A DNA stretch of 64,000 nt from Agriotes lineatus (taxonomy: Eukaryota; Arthropoda; Insecta; Coleoptera; Elateridae): the NCBI GenBank assembly GCA_940337035.1, contig CALNHX010005199.1, forward strand, positions 47,675 to 111,674, written 5' to 3'. The notes under the pieces are model-generated. The model made no database searches and had not been told where the DNA came from. It worked only from the letters and a program-made list of their open reading frames with translations. Made by a program: the position numbers and the translations under genes. Positions 32,545 through 44,148 of the stretch are shown here, piece by piece; the stretch's first letter is position 1; every line of letters begins with the position of its first letter.

Positions 32545-33237
32545 AGCACCACTGCCTCCTACACTTACAAAGGAGTCGAGCATTGCCAGCTGAACTGAAC
32601 GGCTATAAACGCTGTGAAGATTCATGCCGAGGCAGCGCAGCCAAGTTGATCAGGTCTTGCACCTCCCGCCTGACAACAAGGAAGACCGCAGGGTATCACT
32701 GGCAACGATCAGTGATATGCGATCCTAGCGATTGCATCCTTCTCGTGGTGGCCCCGTTGAGACTGAACCCCGCCGATCTAGACTGGGAAGTCGATAAACA
32801 TCCCCCAAGCCCAGCTGTCGTGTCGTGGCTAAGGGTCTGCACTTGGGATAACGATGCCGGCAGAGACGAACCTCTGGTCACGTCATTGCCCTTATACCAT
32901 ACATGGATATCTCTGCTGTAGGCATGTATTACGAGAGATATCTGTGCTGGGGGTCTTGGCTTCACCGCCCGGACCAAGAGGAGAAAACCTCAATAAAAAT
33001 CCTAAATCTCACGGCGGGGGACCAGGCTCAAGAGATGCATGGCTGTCTAGAAGATCAGCCTTTCTGGGTCCAAAATCCCCTTTTCGAATGTGTTATGCGA
33101 CCCGTGCAAAGCAGAGCATCAACAGGTGTAGGCGCAGGGGCTTATAATATGCGTCATGAACGGAGCCTTCTGGATACCAGGCGCCCTCCAGAAGTATTTA
33201 GCCAAACCTCTTACAGTTGAATTAAATACTCACTTGT
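32545..33237 (+). other. Probable 5' UTR of LINE F
   Basis: GC-richer stretch upstream of the ORF1 start, with no coding pattern in any frame. A caaaatc...cag-type acceptor sequence (ctgctttttcacag) lies just after it at 33251-33264. The 5' boundary is approximate. Confidence 0.4.
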
Positions 33238-33486
33238 ATGGATTTAACAACTGCTTTTTCACAGGGTGAAGACGACACACTGATGGAGTCATCACCGCTT
33301 CCGACCACTGATGCTCAGACTTCGGTGACCGAGATAAAAATGGAACAGTGTGCCTCTACTGCAGAGTTGACAGTCCAGACTTCCAGTCAAGGACAGTCTT
33401 CCGAGCAGGAAAAGGCCGCAACCGGAGCGGACATAGCCGATAAACTAGGCAAAGTGTCCCTCAAAAAGGTCCAACTTACAGCCAAG
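33238..33486 (+). CDS. LINE F ORF1, N-terminal part (split by LINE E)
   Basis: Frame opens at 33238, with an alternative ATG at 33283. It encodes a Ser/Thr/Gln-rich, low-complexity N-terminus ending KVSLKKVQLTAK at 33486. The frame then runs into the inserted LINE E. Skipping 33487-34265, which removes LINE E and one AGCCAAG target copy, continues it as ERRERAKRACEAKG in the same frame. This shows that both pieces are one ORF1. Confidence 0.75.
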
Positions 33487-34258
33487 CCATTAAGCTCCAT
33501 TGGGTGAAGGCCCACGCCGGGACCGAAGGAAACGAGCGCGCAGACGCACTCGCCAAAGAGGCAGCGGCAAGCAATGATCCCCCGACTTTTGACGTGGTAA
33601 GCCGTGCCTACTGCAAAAGAATGCTCGCCACGCGGAAGACGGAGCAGTGGGAGGAGCGATGGAGTAATGCCATCACGGGAAGACCTGTGGAGCGCTTCAT
33701 CCCGACGGTCTCGGTTCGTCGCGAGGTGGTTGGCAGGCTCGACCACCACACCACCCAGCTGGTTACCGGACATGGTGCTTTCGGGGCGTATCTCCACAGG
33801 ATTGGAAGGCAGCAAAATCCGGCCTGCGCCTGCGGCGAAGAAGACACGGCCGACCACGTCATTCTCCGCTGCCCACTGGAGGATCACCACCGGGGACTGG
33901 CAGACGCGCGGCTTGCAACACAGGGACTGAGGTGGCCCACGGACATGGAGGAGGTCAGAACACTTTCGAGGGACCCCCTATGGTGGAAGACCCTGGTCGA
34001 GTTCGCCTCCAGGGTGCAACGGCTGCGAGTGGTGCGTGTGTAGTGAGTGCCGCCTGAGTTACATCAAAGTTTAGGCTAGGGCAGAGATCATTAGAGTAGG
34101 GCAATTTAAATTTAAGTGTTGTATAAAGTTAAATTGTTTAAGTTTAGTTTAGTTATAACGCAGTTATGTAAATTCGAGCCAAAGCAGGTGTAATGCCGAA
34201 AGGCGGGGGCACCGGCCTGAATGTACTCTTTTTTGATTAGTACTAAATATACATTGAA
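33487..34258 (+). pseudogene. LINE E: 5'-truncated LINE tail (RNase H end, zinc knuckle, 3' UTR)
   Basis: Begins inside an RNase H domain (AIKLHWVKAHAGTEGNERAD, then ALAKEAA). It continues in the frame to 34043, with a CACGEEDTADHVILRCPL cysteine-histidine box near the C-terminus and a 3' UTR of about 215 bp. It is flanked by AGCCAAG at 33480-33486 and 34259-34265. The open frame of about 180 codons is intact but covers only the last part of ORF2. RNase H plus the C-terminal box suggests the I/LOA group. It is GC-rich compared with its surroundings and probably a recent insertion. Confidence 0.8.
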
Positions 34259-34265
34259 AGCCAAG

Positions 34266-35111
34266 GAACGCAGAGAACGCGCCAAGCGAGCCTGCGAAGC
34301 CAAGGGCATTAAGTACGACCCAAACTTTAAAAGAAAGCAGAAGATGGAGAAGAAGAGGGCAGCAGACCCAGCTTCGAAATCTGAAAAACCTGCAACCAAC
34401 CAGGGACAAAAGAGGCAACGCTCTGACGAAGCCACTCCCTCCCCGGCAAACGCCAAAAAGAGGCCCAGGCAGAAAGTAGACAAGCCGACCTCACCAAAGG
34501 CAGGCACCAGCAAGCTTGATTTTGCTGAGGCAGCCACTACGGTGAAGATGGCCATCTACCCTGCTGCATATCCAGACGTCAAACTGACAAAGGAACAAGG
34601 TGACCTAGTCAGAGACAGTCTGATAAATCTCATCTTCCAGATGGAAGAAGAAGAGAACACACCTCTCTTTACCAGCCACTATCTCGAAGCTGGTACATAC
34701 GTGGTTGCGTGCAAGGACGAACTCACAAAACACTGGTTAAGTGAGCAAGTACCTAAGCTGCACCCGTGGACCAATGCCAAGCTGGAGGTAAAAGAGCTGG
34801 CAAAAGTTATTAACTCCGTCCGGGTAGTGTTCAACGTCCCCAAGTGGTACGACAAACAGAAACCCGAGGTTATTCTCCGTTTGATCGGAAAACAGAACAA
34901 ACAGAAGGCAGATCTCCAAACCGATACCTGGAAAATACTCAACGTCACTCCACTAGAAGATGGCGGTAGAACGTTCGCAGCAATGATAGATGACAGGGCA
35001 AAACAAGCACTAACATCCATCAACTGTGTAGCGCACCTAGGCCTCAACAAGGTTACTTTCCTTATCCGCTCCAAGGATAGGAAAGAAGAACCTGAAAGTA
35101 GTGCAAATTAA
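34266..35111 (+). CDS. LINE F ORF1, C-terminal part (DUF4780-like)
   Basis: Basic, Lys/Arg-rich segment followed from about 34530 by a domain resembling DUF4780, found in ORF1 proteins of insect LINEs. Hallmarks are TYVVACKDELTKHWL, a W-x-n-LEVKEL strand, VPKWYDKQKPEVIL and DTWKILNVTPL. The product is presumably an RNA-binding nucleocapsid-like protein. It ends at 35111 and overlaps the start of ORF2, a common layout. Confidence 0.75.
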   Translation, partial: ERRERAKRACEAKGIKYDPNFKRKQKMEKKRAADPASKSEKPATNQGQKRQRSDEATPSPANAKKRPRQKVDKPTSPKAGTSKLDFAEAATTVKMAIYPAAYPDVKLTKEQGDLVRDSLINLIFQMEEEENTPLFTSHYLEAGTYVVACKDELTKHWLSEQVPKLHPWTNAKLEVKELAKVINSVRVVFNVPKWYDKQKPEVILRLIGKQNKQKADLQTDTWKILNVTPLEDGGRTFAAMIDDRAKQALTSINCVAHLGLNKVTFLIRSKDRKEEPESSAN

Positions 35112-35988
35112 CCTCCACCACTGCAAAGCAGCCACTGCAATTCTAAGCAGAAAGCTGCTAGCAGATGACATCGATTTAGCACTGATCCAAGAACCATGGA
35201 TAGTTAAGGGAAAAGTCCGTGGATTAGGGGGTGCTAAAGGTAAGCTTATTTATAATCATGCAAGTCCTAGAACATGCATACTTATAAGAAATAATCTAGA
35301 CTGTTTACCACTAATGGAATTCTGTTCTAGAGACATAACCACAATTAAAATAAAATGGAATAACGATGAAGGTTGTGACCAAGCCATTATAAGCTCCGTC
35401 TACCTTCCATCCGATTCCATGGACCCACCGCCTAGCGAGGAACTAGAGAACCTAGTATCATCTGCCTCCCAAGACGATCTAGACCTCATCCTAGGCTGCG
35501 ACGCAAACTCTCACCACACCATTTGGGGCAGCACCAACTGCAACATAAGAGGTGAGTCACTTTTAGAATTTATCTTAACTAACAATCTAGTAGTAGTCAA
35601 TAAAGGTAACACTCCAACCTTTTATAACTCTAATAGACATGAAGTTATAGATATTACCATAACCACTATGAGAATTAGTCAATCAGTGAATAAATGGCAA
35701 GTTTCAGACGAACCATCACTCTCTGACCACAATTATATAACCTTTGAACTGTCTCAACGGGAAGTAAGCCAAAGAGTTTACTACAACCCAAGAACGACGG
35801 ACTGGGACCTATATAAACAAAAACTACAAGAGAAGATAGAACACCTAAAGAGCAGATCTCCCAATAAAGTAGTTTTAGACTCAAATGCTGACCGGTTAAA
35901 AGAGGCCATGATTGACTCCTTTCAGAGTAGCTGTCCTCTAATAGACCCGAGTCAGCAAAGAGCAAAAAAACACAAATTGGTGGAATAA
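35090..35988 (+). pseudogene. LINE F ORF2, endonuclease domain
   Basis: No ATG is evident; the frame begins around KVVQINLHHCKAATA, a standard ORF2 start, and overlaps the ORF1 end. APE-type endonuclease motifs are all present: LIQEPW (about residue 30), GCDANSHHTIWGS (about 129) and SLSDHNYI near residue 230. These are the residues of the magnesium-dependent nicking site. The frame breaks at an A7 run near 35965. In the +1 frame the text continues NTNWWNKDLEK, so a single-base slip separates this domain from the RT. Confidence 0.85.
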
Positions 35989-38695
35989 AGACCTAGAAAA
36001 GACCAGACAAGAAGTCAGACGTCTGTTTAACAGGTCTAAAGCCACAAATAACTGGGAGAACTATCACAAGGCTCTCACAGACTATGGCAAAATGATCAAG
36101 GCAGCTAAGATAGCAGCCTGGAAAAAGTTTTGCCAGGAGGTGGAGACCACGCGATCCACAGCTAGACTCCACAAAATCATCTCAAAGCAAGCCATGAACC
36201 CAGTAGGCACTCTTAAAAAAGAAAGCGGAGAATACACTACAACGGAAGAGGAGACTTTATCTCTTTTGATAAAAACTCACCTACCCGGAGCAGTGGAACA
36301 ACCTACTCTGGCTGAACCCAATCATACCCCTAGGAGGGAAGACTGGGAAACAGCTAAGAGAATAGTCAGCAAAGAAAGGATTAGATGGGCAACTAGCCTC
36401 TTCAGCCCTTTCAAATCTGCTGGAAACGACGGCATACAACCCGTAATGCTGCAGAAAGGGATAGATATACTGCTGAACCCACTCAAAGACATGTTCCAAG
36501 CAAGTCTTGCCTTAGGCTACATTCCCCAAGGCTGGAGAGTGACTAAAGTAGTGTTTATCCCTAAGCCTGGTAAAAGCAGCTATGCAGAAGCTAAATCTTA
36601 CAGACCTATCAGCCTAACGTCATTTCTCCTTAAAACGTTGGAAAGATTAGTAGACAGGTACTGGAGGGAGGAAGCCCTAACTTCACTCCCGATTCACAAA
36701 TATCAACATGCTTACCAAACAGGGAAGTCATGTGAAACCGCCCTACACCAACTAGTGGGGAAAATTGAGAGAACCTTGGAGTACAAGGAGTACGCAGTCG
36801 GAGCATTTCTAGACATAGAAGGTGCCTTCGACAACACCTCCTACCACTCTATTGAAAGAGCAATGACAAATCATCAGATCGATAACACCACGACAAGATG
36901 GACTATGGCAATGCTCAACACTAGAGTTGTAAAAGTCAAGTTATTTGACAAGGAAAAGACAGTGCAGGCGACAAGGGGATGTCCACAGGGAGGAGTTCTT
37001 TCTCCACTCCTGTGGTGCCTCACAGTTGATGAACTGCTGATCCAACTCAATAACAAAGGCTACTACACTCAAGGATACGCTGATGACATTGTCATACTGA
37101 TTCAAGGTAAATACCAAAGAACCGTAGACAATGTAATGAAATCAGCACTAAAGATAACCGAAGAGTGGTGTCTAGAGAATAATCTTAGAATTAATCCCAG
37201 CAAAGCCACTCTCGTTGCTTTCACTCGTAGAAAGAACATCACGAACAGAATCAACATAAAACTGTTTGAGACAAATGTCAACTGGGAGAACGAGGTTAAG
37301 TACTTAGGTTTAACCATCGATTCCAAACTAACTTGGAACTCCCACTTAGACAAAACAATCACCAGGTGCATACAAACATTAGTAATTGGGAAAAGAGCCA
37401 TAGGTAGTACGTGGGGGCTCAAACCGGAACTGACCCTCTGGCTGTACAAAACCATGGTTCGACCAATAATTTCATATGGAATAATCGCCTGGTGGCCCAA
37501 AATAAAACAAGCAACTGCGATCCACAAAATCAGCAGAATACAATATCTAGCTAATCGGTGCATCACTGGAGCCTTTAAAGGCACCTCAGGACAAGCACTG
37601 AATGCTATTTTAAATCTGCCACCTCTGCACATCTTCTTGGAAGGTGAAGCCAGAATGGCAGCCTACAGATTACAAAGTACTGGTCACTGGATGACCACAG
37701 CTAATAATCTAGGACATGGCAAGATCATGTCACACATCAACAACCCAATACTAGAAATGGGTTCTGATCTTATAATCAAAGCCTATGACTTTGAAAAGAA
37801 CTTTACTGTACATACAAGTTGGAATCCGGACCAACTACCAACTCCAACAAATAAGAACATCATTTTTTACACTGATGGATCTAAGTTTGAAGGGGGTACA
37901 GGCTCCGGTGTGTACAGTACCAATCCTAGAACCAACGAAAAAGTCAGTCTAGGAAAGTTTTGTAACATCTTTCAGGCTGAAGTGCAAGCTATTAACGTAT
38001 GCGCAAACATCAGCATAGAAAAGAAGCTGCTCAATCGAGACATACACATTCTCTCAGACAGTCAGGCAGCGCTGAAAACGCTAAACGCTTTCAGTACTTG
38101 ATCGAGACTGGTCAATGAATGCAAATCCAAACTTCAAACCTTAAGCCAGGGAAATACAGTAAAATTATGCTGGATCCCAGGTCACCAAGGTATTGAAGGA
38201 AACGAAAAGGCGGACAAGCTCGCAAAAGAAGCAGCCCGCAATGCAATGACCGGTCCAGAACCTGGTCTAAGCATTCAGAAAAACCAAGCCCGCTCAGCCA
38301 TTAATGAATGGGTCAATACCGCACACCAACTAAGGTGGAGAAACTACAATCAAGCAACACATTGCAAAAGATTGCTAAAAACTCCTAATCCACAAACCAC
38401 CAAAACGCTGTTGAGACTGAACAGAACTCCGAATCAAGCAAGTAGTCAGTCTACTAACAGGCACTGGAGCATTTAGAGAATTTATGCACAGGATCAATAT
38501 CTATAGAGATGAACCTGTTTGCAGACTATGCCAAGAAGATGATGAAACAGCCTATCATATCCTCTTTGAATGCCCAGCATTAGAGCGTAAAAGACACCAA
38601 CTCGATTGGAGCCTTAACTCTATTGACAACCGCAAGCTAGTAGGGGACATTGCAAGTCTAGTAAAAGATACGGATGTCGGCCTGCTAACTTGAAA
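35966..38695 (+). pseudogene. LINE F ORF2, reverse transcriptase, RNase H and C-terminal box
   Basis: The RT is uninterrupted to 38101. It has RSAGNDGIQP-like palm entry (FKSAGNDGI at about 36410), motif A FLDIEGAFDN at 36815, motif B GCPQGGVLSPLLW at 36978-37016, and motif C GYADD at 37073-37087. RNase H starts YTDGSKFEGG at about 37866. Then an in-frame TGA at 38099-38101 interrupts it. The same frame resumes with CWIPGHQGIEGNEKAD. One more slip lies near 38415, before VSLLTGTGAFREFMHR and a CRLCQEDDETAYHILFECP box. The domain order with RNase H points to the LOA or I clade. Three lesions only, so it died recently. Confidence 0.85.
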
Positions 38696-38790
38696 ACTCC
38701 TGACAGTACAAAAAGCCCAAAGGGCTGACGTGCGCAGGCCAGCAAAAGGCAGTCGTGGAATCTAAATCTAAAATCTAAAAAAAATCTACT
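38696..38790 (+). other. LINE F 3' UTR and AATCT-type tail
   Basis: Short 3' UTR ending in tandem aatctaaatctaaaatct, a simple-repeat tail expected at the 3' end of this type of LINE. Confidence 0.6.
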
Positions 38791-38794
38791 CAAA

Positions 38795-40217
38795 AGAATA
38801 AAAAATTATCTACGTTCCCGTATAAGTGAAGAACGTTTGAACAGTTTAGCCATCCTTTCAAGGACTTTCAAGACAAAGTGAGGAATTTGTGTGAAACTCA
38901 GACAGAGGATCAAATAACGTTTGAATCAGAATGGACTCGATTCTCTGTGTCACTGTTTGACATTGCGAAGGATACTTTGGGTAACAAGAAGAGAAATTAC
39001 AAAGACTGGTTTGATGATAACAACGATGAATTAACGGACGCACATACAAGGCATAGGATAGCCCTTAAAAGATGGGAAGGGAACAAGCACTGTTCCAGGC
39101 TCAAAAGTGAAAGGGATGCTGCCTACAAGGATCTGCGGTCAATAACACGTTCTTTAAAGGATACATGGTGGCAGGAGAGAGCTCGTGAATTACAAACATA
39201 TGCTGATACAAATCAGATGGGGTTGTTTTATGAAAATCTTAAGACGTATATATGGCCCAACAAAGAGAAGAACAGTACCTATGATGTCTATAGATGGAGA
39301 ACGATTAACAGACAAGGTGCAGATACTGCAACGATGGCTTGAGCACTTCAACACACTTCTGAACACAGAAAGTATAGCTGATATGGACTTCATCAACAAG
39401 TTACCTGAGAACGAAACTGTTACCTCCCTAGATGAGATGCCAACGATCCAAGAAGTAATAGATGCTCTATCTAGCCTAAAGAATGGGAAGGCCCCTGGCG
39501 CCAACAGTATACCCCAGAAGTTTTTAAAGAAGGAGGTGGTGCGCTACATAACAAACTTTATAACCTCATCAGCAGGATGTGGACAGTTGAGACTGTACCA
39601 GAAGAATTTAAAGCATCTATCATATGCACATTATATAAGGGAAAAGGCAACGCCTCCAATTGTAACTCATATAGAGGTATATCACTGCTTGATATTGCCA
39701 GTAAAATCTTGGCAAAAGTCTTATTAAATAGATTGCAGCTTATTGCAGAGCAGCTTCTACCTGAATCCCAGTATGGTTTTCGTGCCAATAGAGGCACTTG
39801 TGACGCAATATTTTCTATAAGACAGCTTCAAGAAAAAAGCTTAGAGCAGTACCAGCCTTTATATATGTGCTTTGTTGACCTAGAAAAGGCGTTCGACAGA
39901 GTCCCGAGAAACGCCTTATGGATGGTGCTAAGAAAAGCTGGCTGCATGCCGAAATTTCTTCATATGATTCAACTGTTACATGAGGGAATGAAGTGCAGAG
40001 TACAGGTGGATGGTGTTTTAAGTGAGGAGTTTGACGTTACTGTTGGCGTTAAGCAGGGCTGTGTTTTGGCACCAACTTTATTTGCCCTTTATTTTTGTGC
40101 GGTCATGAAACAAGCATTACAGGAAATCTTCGATGCAATTCACATACAGTACAGATTCCAGGGTGGACTCTTTAACACTTCTAGACTGAGAGCTTTTTCA
40201 AAAGTCCAGTTGACAAG
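38795..40217 (+). pseudogene. LINE G, part 1: linker and RT to before the catalytic loop
   Basis: Begins in the EN-RT linker (KDWFDDNNDELTDAHTRHR, then DTWWQERARELQ). Frame changes at about 39250-39310 and 39560-39580. The RT contains NGKAPGANSIP, a palm motif A CFVDLEKAFDRVPRN at about 39868, and GVKQGCVLAPTLFALYF at about 40046. The clade is uncertain (no RNase H; RTE or CR1-like). The frame is broken at 40218 by the inserted transposon; removing the insert and one TA restores KVQLTSKEYLLEILYADD. Confidence 0.8.
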
Positions 40218-40913
40218 TAGTACAGTAAAATTGTCGTTTTACCTTAAAAAAATTGGCCGCGGCGATTCCTCTTGCCCAGTGGTTTAGAGTCATTAGACAA
40301 GTGTAAAACCAAAAAGGCGTCACCCCACCCCTTGCCAAACAGCCGCCATCTTGATAACAATTGAATTTGTTTTTTCTCGCGATCCATTGGTCGCACAGAA
40401 AAAGTTATTGAACAAAAAATATTGGAAATAAAATTCTACACATTTTTGATTCGTGCCGTGATACCGAGAAGTTGGTATTTAAAACGGCAGAGGGCGAAAA
40501 AGTTACCAAAAATCTGTTTCCGCCATTCTAGCTCTGTGGGGGTGATTTTTTCCGAAAATTGCGAATGTAAAAGTTGTAGTGCTTGAAAAAATATACACGA
40601 ATCTCTTTTAATAATGTGATTGATTTAAATAGTCTCCGAGTGACAGCCCTTAAAAGTCCGCGCAGCGCGGAGAAGTGGAGAGATGTAAATTATTTATATC
40701 CCGCACTTATAACTAACGAGATGCCATGTCTGCCATTTGGTTAACATAAAGAAAACCATAATCGCTTGTACTATTATCTATTTTTAATCAGAATACAATC
40801 ACGAGACAGCACTCGCAATCGTATTCACGGATTTTTTCCAAGAATTTTGCACATTGCGTTTATAACAAGTTGTGAGCTCTTTTTTCAATAAAAGTTTTAG
40901 CAACATTTCTATC

Positions 40914-40997
40914 ATGGTCGATAATGACTCGGTTGTGTCCGAGGCTCCGAACCAAGACGAAGAAACAGCTCCAAAAAAAGAAAACGTGTCTGAGTAG
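40914..40997 (+). CDS. 27-codon acidic mini-ORF inside the long-TIR transposon
   Basis: ATG at 40914, preceded by tttctatc. It reads MVDNDSVVSEAPNQDEE, then a lysine-rich end, and stops at 40997. Composition is much less AT-rich than the surrounding interior. It could be the N-terminal remnant of a lost element gene. Weak. Confidence 0.25.
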   Translation: MVDNDSVVSEAPNQDEETAPKKENVSE

Positions 40998-41236
40998 ACT
41001 ACAATATATCTAAGGGTTTATGCAAAAAGAAATTACTTTCAATATACGAGCCCAGAATCAAATCATTTGGCACAGATTTTTCCGGTATCTTTATTTTGTA
41101 CCCACAAAAAAAATCTTGGTCAATATTCTTACCTCGTAATTGTAGACATTTTTAACAGTATTATAACAGCTTTAACAATAAAAAATTACAAAAAGTAGTC
41201 TGGAAACACTAACTTTAATAAATATTATACAACAAG

Positions 41237-41334
41237 TGAATTAAACATATGTTTATTCACGAAAAGATGTTGAGCTCACGAGCACGTAGTGCGAGTGAGA
41301 TCATATCTTTGAGTTAATAAATGTTTAATTCACG
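41237..41334. repeat. Palindrome inside the long-TIR transposon
   Basis: gtgaattaaacatatgttta pairs with its complement ending at about 41334. Apex cacgagcacgtagtgcgagtg near 41288, similar to the apex at 494. Confidence 0.7.
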
Positions 41335-42618
41335 TGGCGTATATATGTTTTTATTCAATTTTGAATAAAAAATTTAAAAAATATTCAAACTAAGATATAA
41401 ATTTGCCCATTCATCGTCGATTTGATATTAATTTTAGTAATTATATATTACACACTATAAAGAGAAAAAATAATTGAATGTAAATATTTGTAGATAATAA
41501 AAATATGTTGTTCTTCATTGAAACTTTTTTAATTCTCTAGAGAATTAAACTTTTTTAATTCTCTAGTGAATTAAAACACTTTTATTTCACTTGTGAATCA
41601 TAGACTGTTTATGAAGGTTATGGAGTTAATAATGTCACTTTAAACTGTCAAAATTGAATAAATAAATTACCGATTCATTTCATTTGGCCTAAACGATCAA
41701 AATATAATTTCATTCACCTTAGCATGTTTTAGTTGAAGTGAAACAAGCTGTTTGTTGTTTAATAACATATAGACAGTCGGGTGTCTGTATTATTTTTGCA
41801 GAAATGGCACGTGGTAAGGCAATTGTCAATTTTTTGAATTTTGGTCATTGCTGTGGCAAAATTTACAAACAATTGCAATTATCATATTATATAATAAATA
41901 TTACAGCAGCAAATTTAAGAGCTTTACGGATCTGAGCCAAATGATATCATTCTGGGCTCATATACTCCTTTCCCATCATTTTCATTTCTTTTACCTATAC
42001 CAATTTCTCGGTATCGCGGCAATGACCAAAAATGTGTAGAATTTCTGTAGGTTGTGAAAACCTATTCACATTAAAACTACTTGAGTGACGTGGCGATTTT
42101 ATCTCGCAAAAGAGAAATGGTTACTTCGCTGCGCCGGAATATATCGTACATTTCCCATGCTGCGCGGACTTTGAAGGGCTGTCACTCGGAGACTATTTAA
42201 ATCAATCCCATTATTAAAAGAGATTCGTGCATATTTTTTCATACACTATAACTTTTACATTCGCAATTTTCGGAAAAAACCACCCCCACAGAGCTAGAAT
42301 GGCGGAAACATATTTTTGGTAACTTTGTTGCCCTCTACCGTTTAAAATACCAACTTCAACGGTATCACGATCAGGATAAAAAATGTGTATAATTTTATTT
42401 CCAACATTTTCTTTTCAATAACTTTTTCTGTGCGACCAATGGATTGCGAGAAAAAACAAATTTAATTGTTATCAAGATGGCAGCTGTTTGGCATGCGGTG
42501 GGGTGACGCCTTTTTGGTTTTACACTTGTCTAATGACCCTAAACCACTGGGCAAGAGGAATCGCCGCGGCCAATTTTTTTAAGGTGACGGGCTATTTTCC
42601 GACAATTTTACTGTACTA

Positions 42619-43520
42619 AAGAGTACCTACTAGAAATCTTGTATGCAGATGATGTATGTTTGGTGGCTAATTCTATGGAGGCCTTACAGGAAAGTGTCAC
42701 GAGATTAAATCACGCTTGTCTGAAATTCGGGTTGAAGATTAGCTGTCAGAAGACCGAAGTTATGCATCAGACAGTACGTCATATGTTGGTTGAGGCTGAC
42801 CATATGGCTATCCAAATTGACGAGACTCCACTTCATGAAGTTAACAACTTCAGATATTTGGGAAGCACAATCACGTCGGACACCAAAATTGATGCTGAAA
42901 TAAATACACGTATAGGCTAGGCTGCAACAGCTTTTGGCAGACTATATCAAAAACTATTCAAATCACATGACATTTCAATTTCGACCAAAATTAAAGTATA
43001 TAAAGCTGTTATTATACCAACGTTATTGTATTGCTCAGAAACGTGGTGTGTATACAAATATCAAATACAAAAACTAGACCATTTCATCTAAAATGCTTAG
43101 GTTCAATTATGCACATAAGGTGGTCTGATTATGTAAGGAATACGGACGTTCTTAGGCGAAGTGAAACGCCTGGAATTGAATCATTATTAATGCGTAATCA
43201 ACTCGTTGGTGTGGCCATGTAATGAGACTGAGTAACGAAAGACTCCCAAAGCAAATTCTATATTCTGAGCTCCTTTATGGCAAGAGAAAGAGTGGAGGTC
43301 AAATACTGAGATATAGGCACACAATCAAGAGACATATGAGAAATATTGGATTATTTTGTGATGCTATGGACAACCTGGCTTCAAACACACTCTGTGGAAA
43401 AATGAAGTTCGCACAAAAGTAGAACAATTCGAGGAACAGCGTCGAAGGGACTTGGATGCAAAGAGAGAGTATCAGAAACAAAAGGAACGAACAGTGGCCA
43501 TTTAAATATATTATTATGAA
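42619..43520 (+). pseudogene. LINE G, part 2: YADD to C-terminus
   Basis: Starts at the catalytic loop ILYADDVCLVANSMEALQE, then FRYLGSTITSD, a TAG at about 42918, and KIKVYKAVIIPTLLYCSETW. After several frame changes it reaches RLPKQILYSELLYGKR and ILRYRHTIKRHMR, the usual tail of this LINE type. The motif C aspartates are kept. Inactive because of stops and frameshifts. Confidence 0.8.
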
Positions 43521-43910
43521 TGTGGCTATATAAAGCTATACTTTTTATATTAATCTTGCCCTTTCAAATTTAATGATAAATCAAATTCTCTTATCTCAGG
43601 TGGTTCGCCAAATCAAGATCTCTATCTATTAATTGCATGTCAATATTACAGTTAATGACTTTTACTGTCAAAGTGATTTCCAAATCTCACCAAACCAAGT
43701 AAACTGACAACTGTATCTTACATTAACATTTACTACCATTCAAAATTACCTATGTAAGTAGTTACTCAACTTTATGTTGTCACTTTAAATTGACGGTTAT
43801 TTAAAATGCTTTGTCAACTTATCTTAACAAACCTTAATAGCTGCTTACGCTTTCACTGCAAACACCAACCACCACTGGACCTTATCTTCAATAGCCTGCA
43901 GCACTCAATG
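43521..43910. other. Unassigned DNA
   Basis: No gene or repeat end seen. Confidence 0.35.
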
Positions 43911-43912
43911 TA

Positions 43913-44146
43913 CAGTCGTGTGCAAATAAATCTGGGACAGTGTTTTTTTCACATGCAGATTCAGTTAAGAATCGAAGAATATCTCCATGGATTTCCTGCT
44001 ATCAGAAAGAGTTACATTAAACTTTAACCGGTACTGAAACCCGTAACTCTCTCTGATAAGAGGAAATCCATGGAAATATTCTTCAAATTCTTAACTGAAT
44101 CTGCATGTGAAAAAAACACTGTCCCAGATTTATTTGCACACGACTG
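43913..44146. mobile_element. Tc1-type palindromic MITE, 234 bp
   Basis: Ends CAGTCGTGTGCAAATAAATC and complement, with TA on both sides (43911-43912 and 44147-44148). The arms pair almost end to end (tctgggacagtgtttttttc, catgcagattcagttaagaa). The CAGT start is typical of Tc1-like elements. The whole sequence is a hairpin; non-coding. Confidence 0.85.
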
Positions 44147-44148
44147 TA

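Larger units (their letters stand above)
40220..42616. mobile_element. 2.4-kb transposon with about 455-bp inverted repeats, in LINE G
   Basis: Starts GTACAGTAAAATTGTCG and ends with its exact complement, flanked by TA (40218-40219 and 42617-42618). The arms pair over about 40220-40675 and 42160-42616 with scattered mismatches, covering gattcctcttgcccagtggt, ggcgtcaccccac and gagtgacagccctt. The interior (about 1.5 kb) is AT-rich and includes a palindrome at 41237-41334. No transposase is visible, so it is non-autonomous. The TA target suggests the Tc1/mariner superfamily, but such long repeats are unusual there. Confidence 0.8.

Noticed and set aside
32583..33147. Overlapping plus-strand frames upstream of LINE F ORF1 as a separate protein
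   Set aside because: A faint resemblance to the DUF4780 end was considered, but no frame keeps it beyond a few residues. 5' UTR is simpler.
33387..33890. Minus-strand frame of 167 codons
   Set aside because: Lies opposite the LINE E RNase H and tail region, which explains its openness in GC-rich DNA.
36281..37632. Minus-strand frames opposite LINE F
   Set aside because: Shadows of the RT coding strand, which carries all the catalytic motifs.
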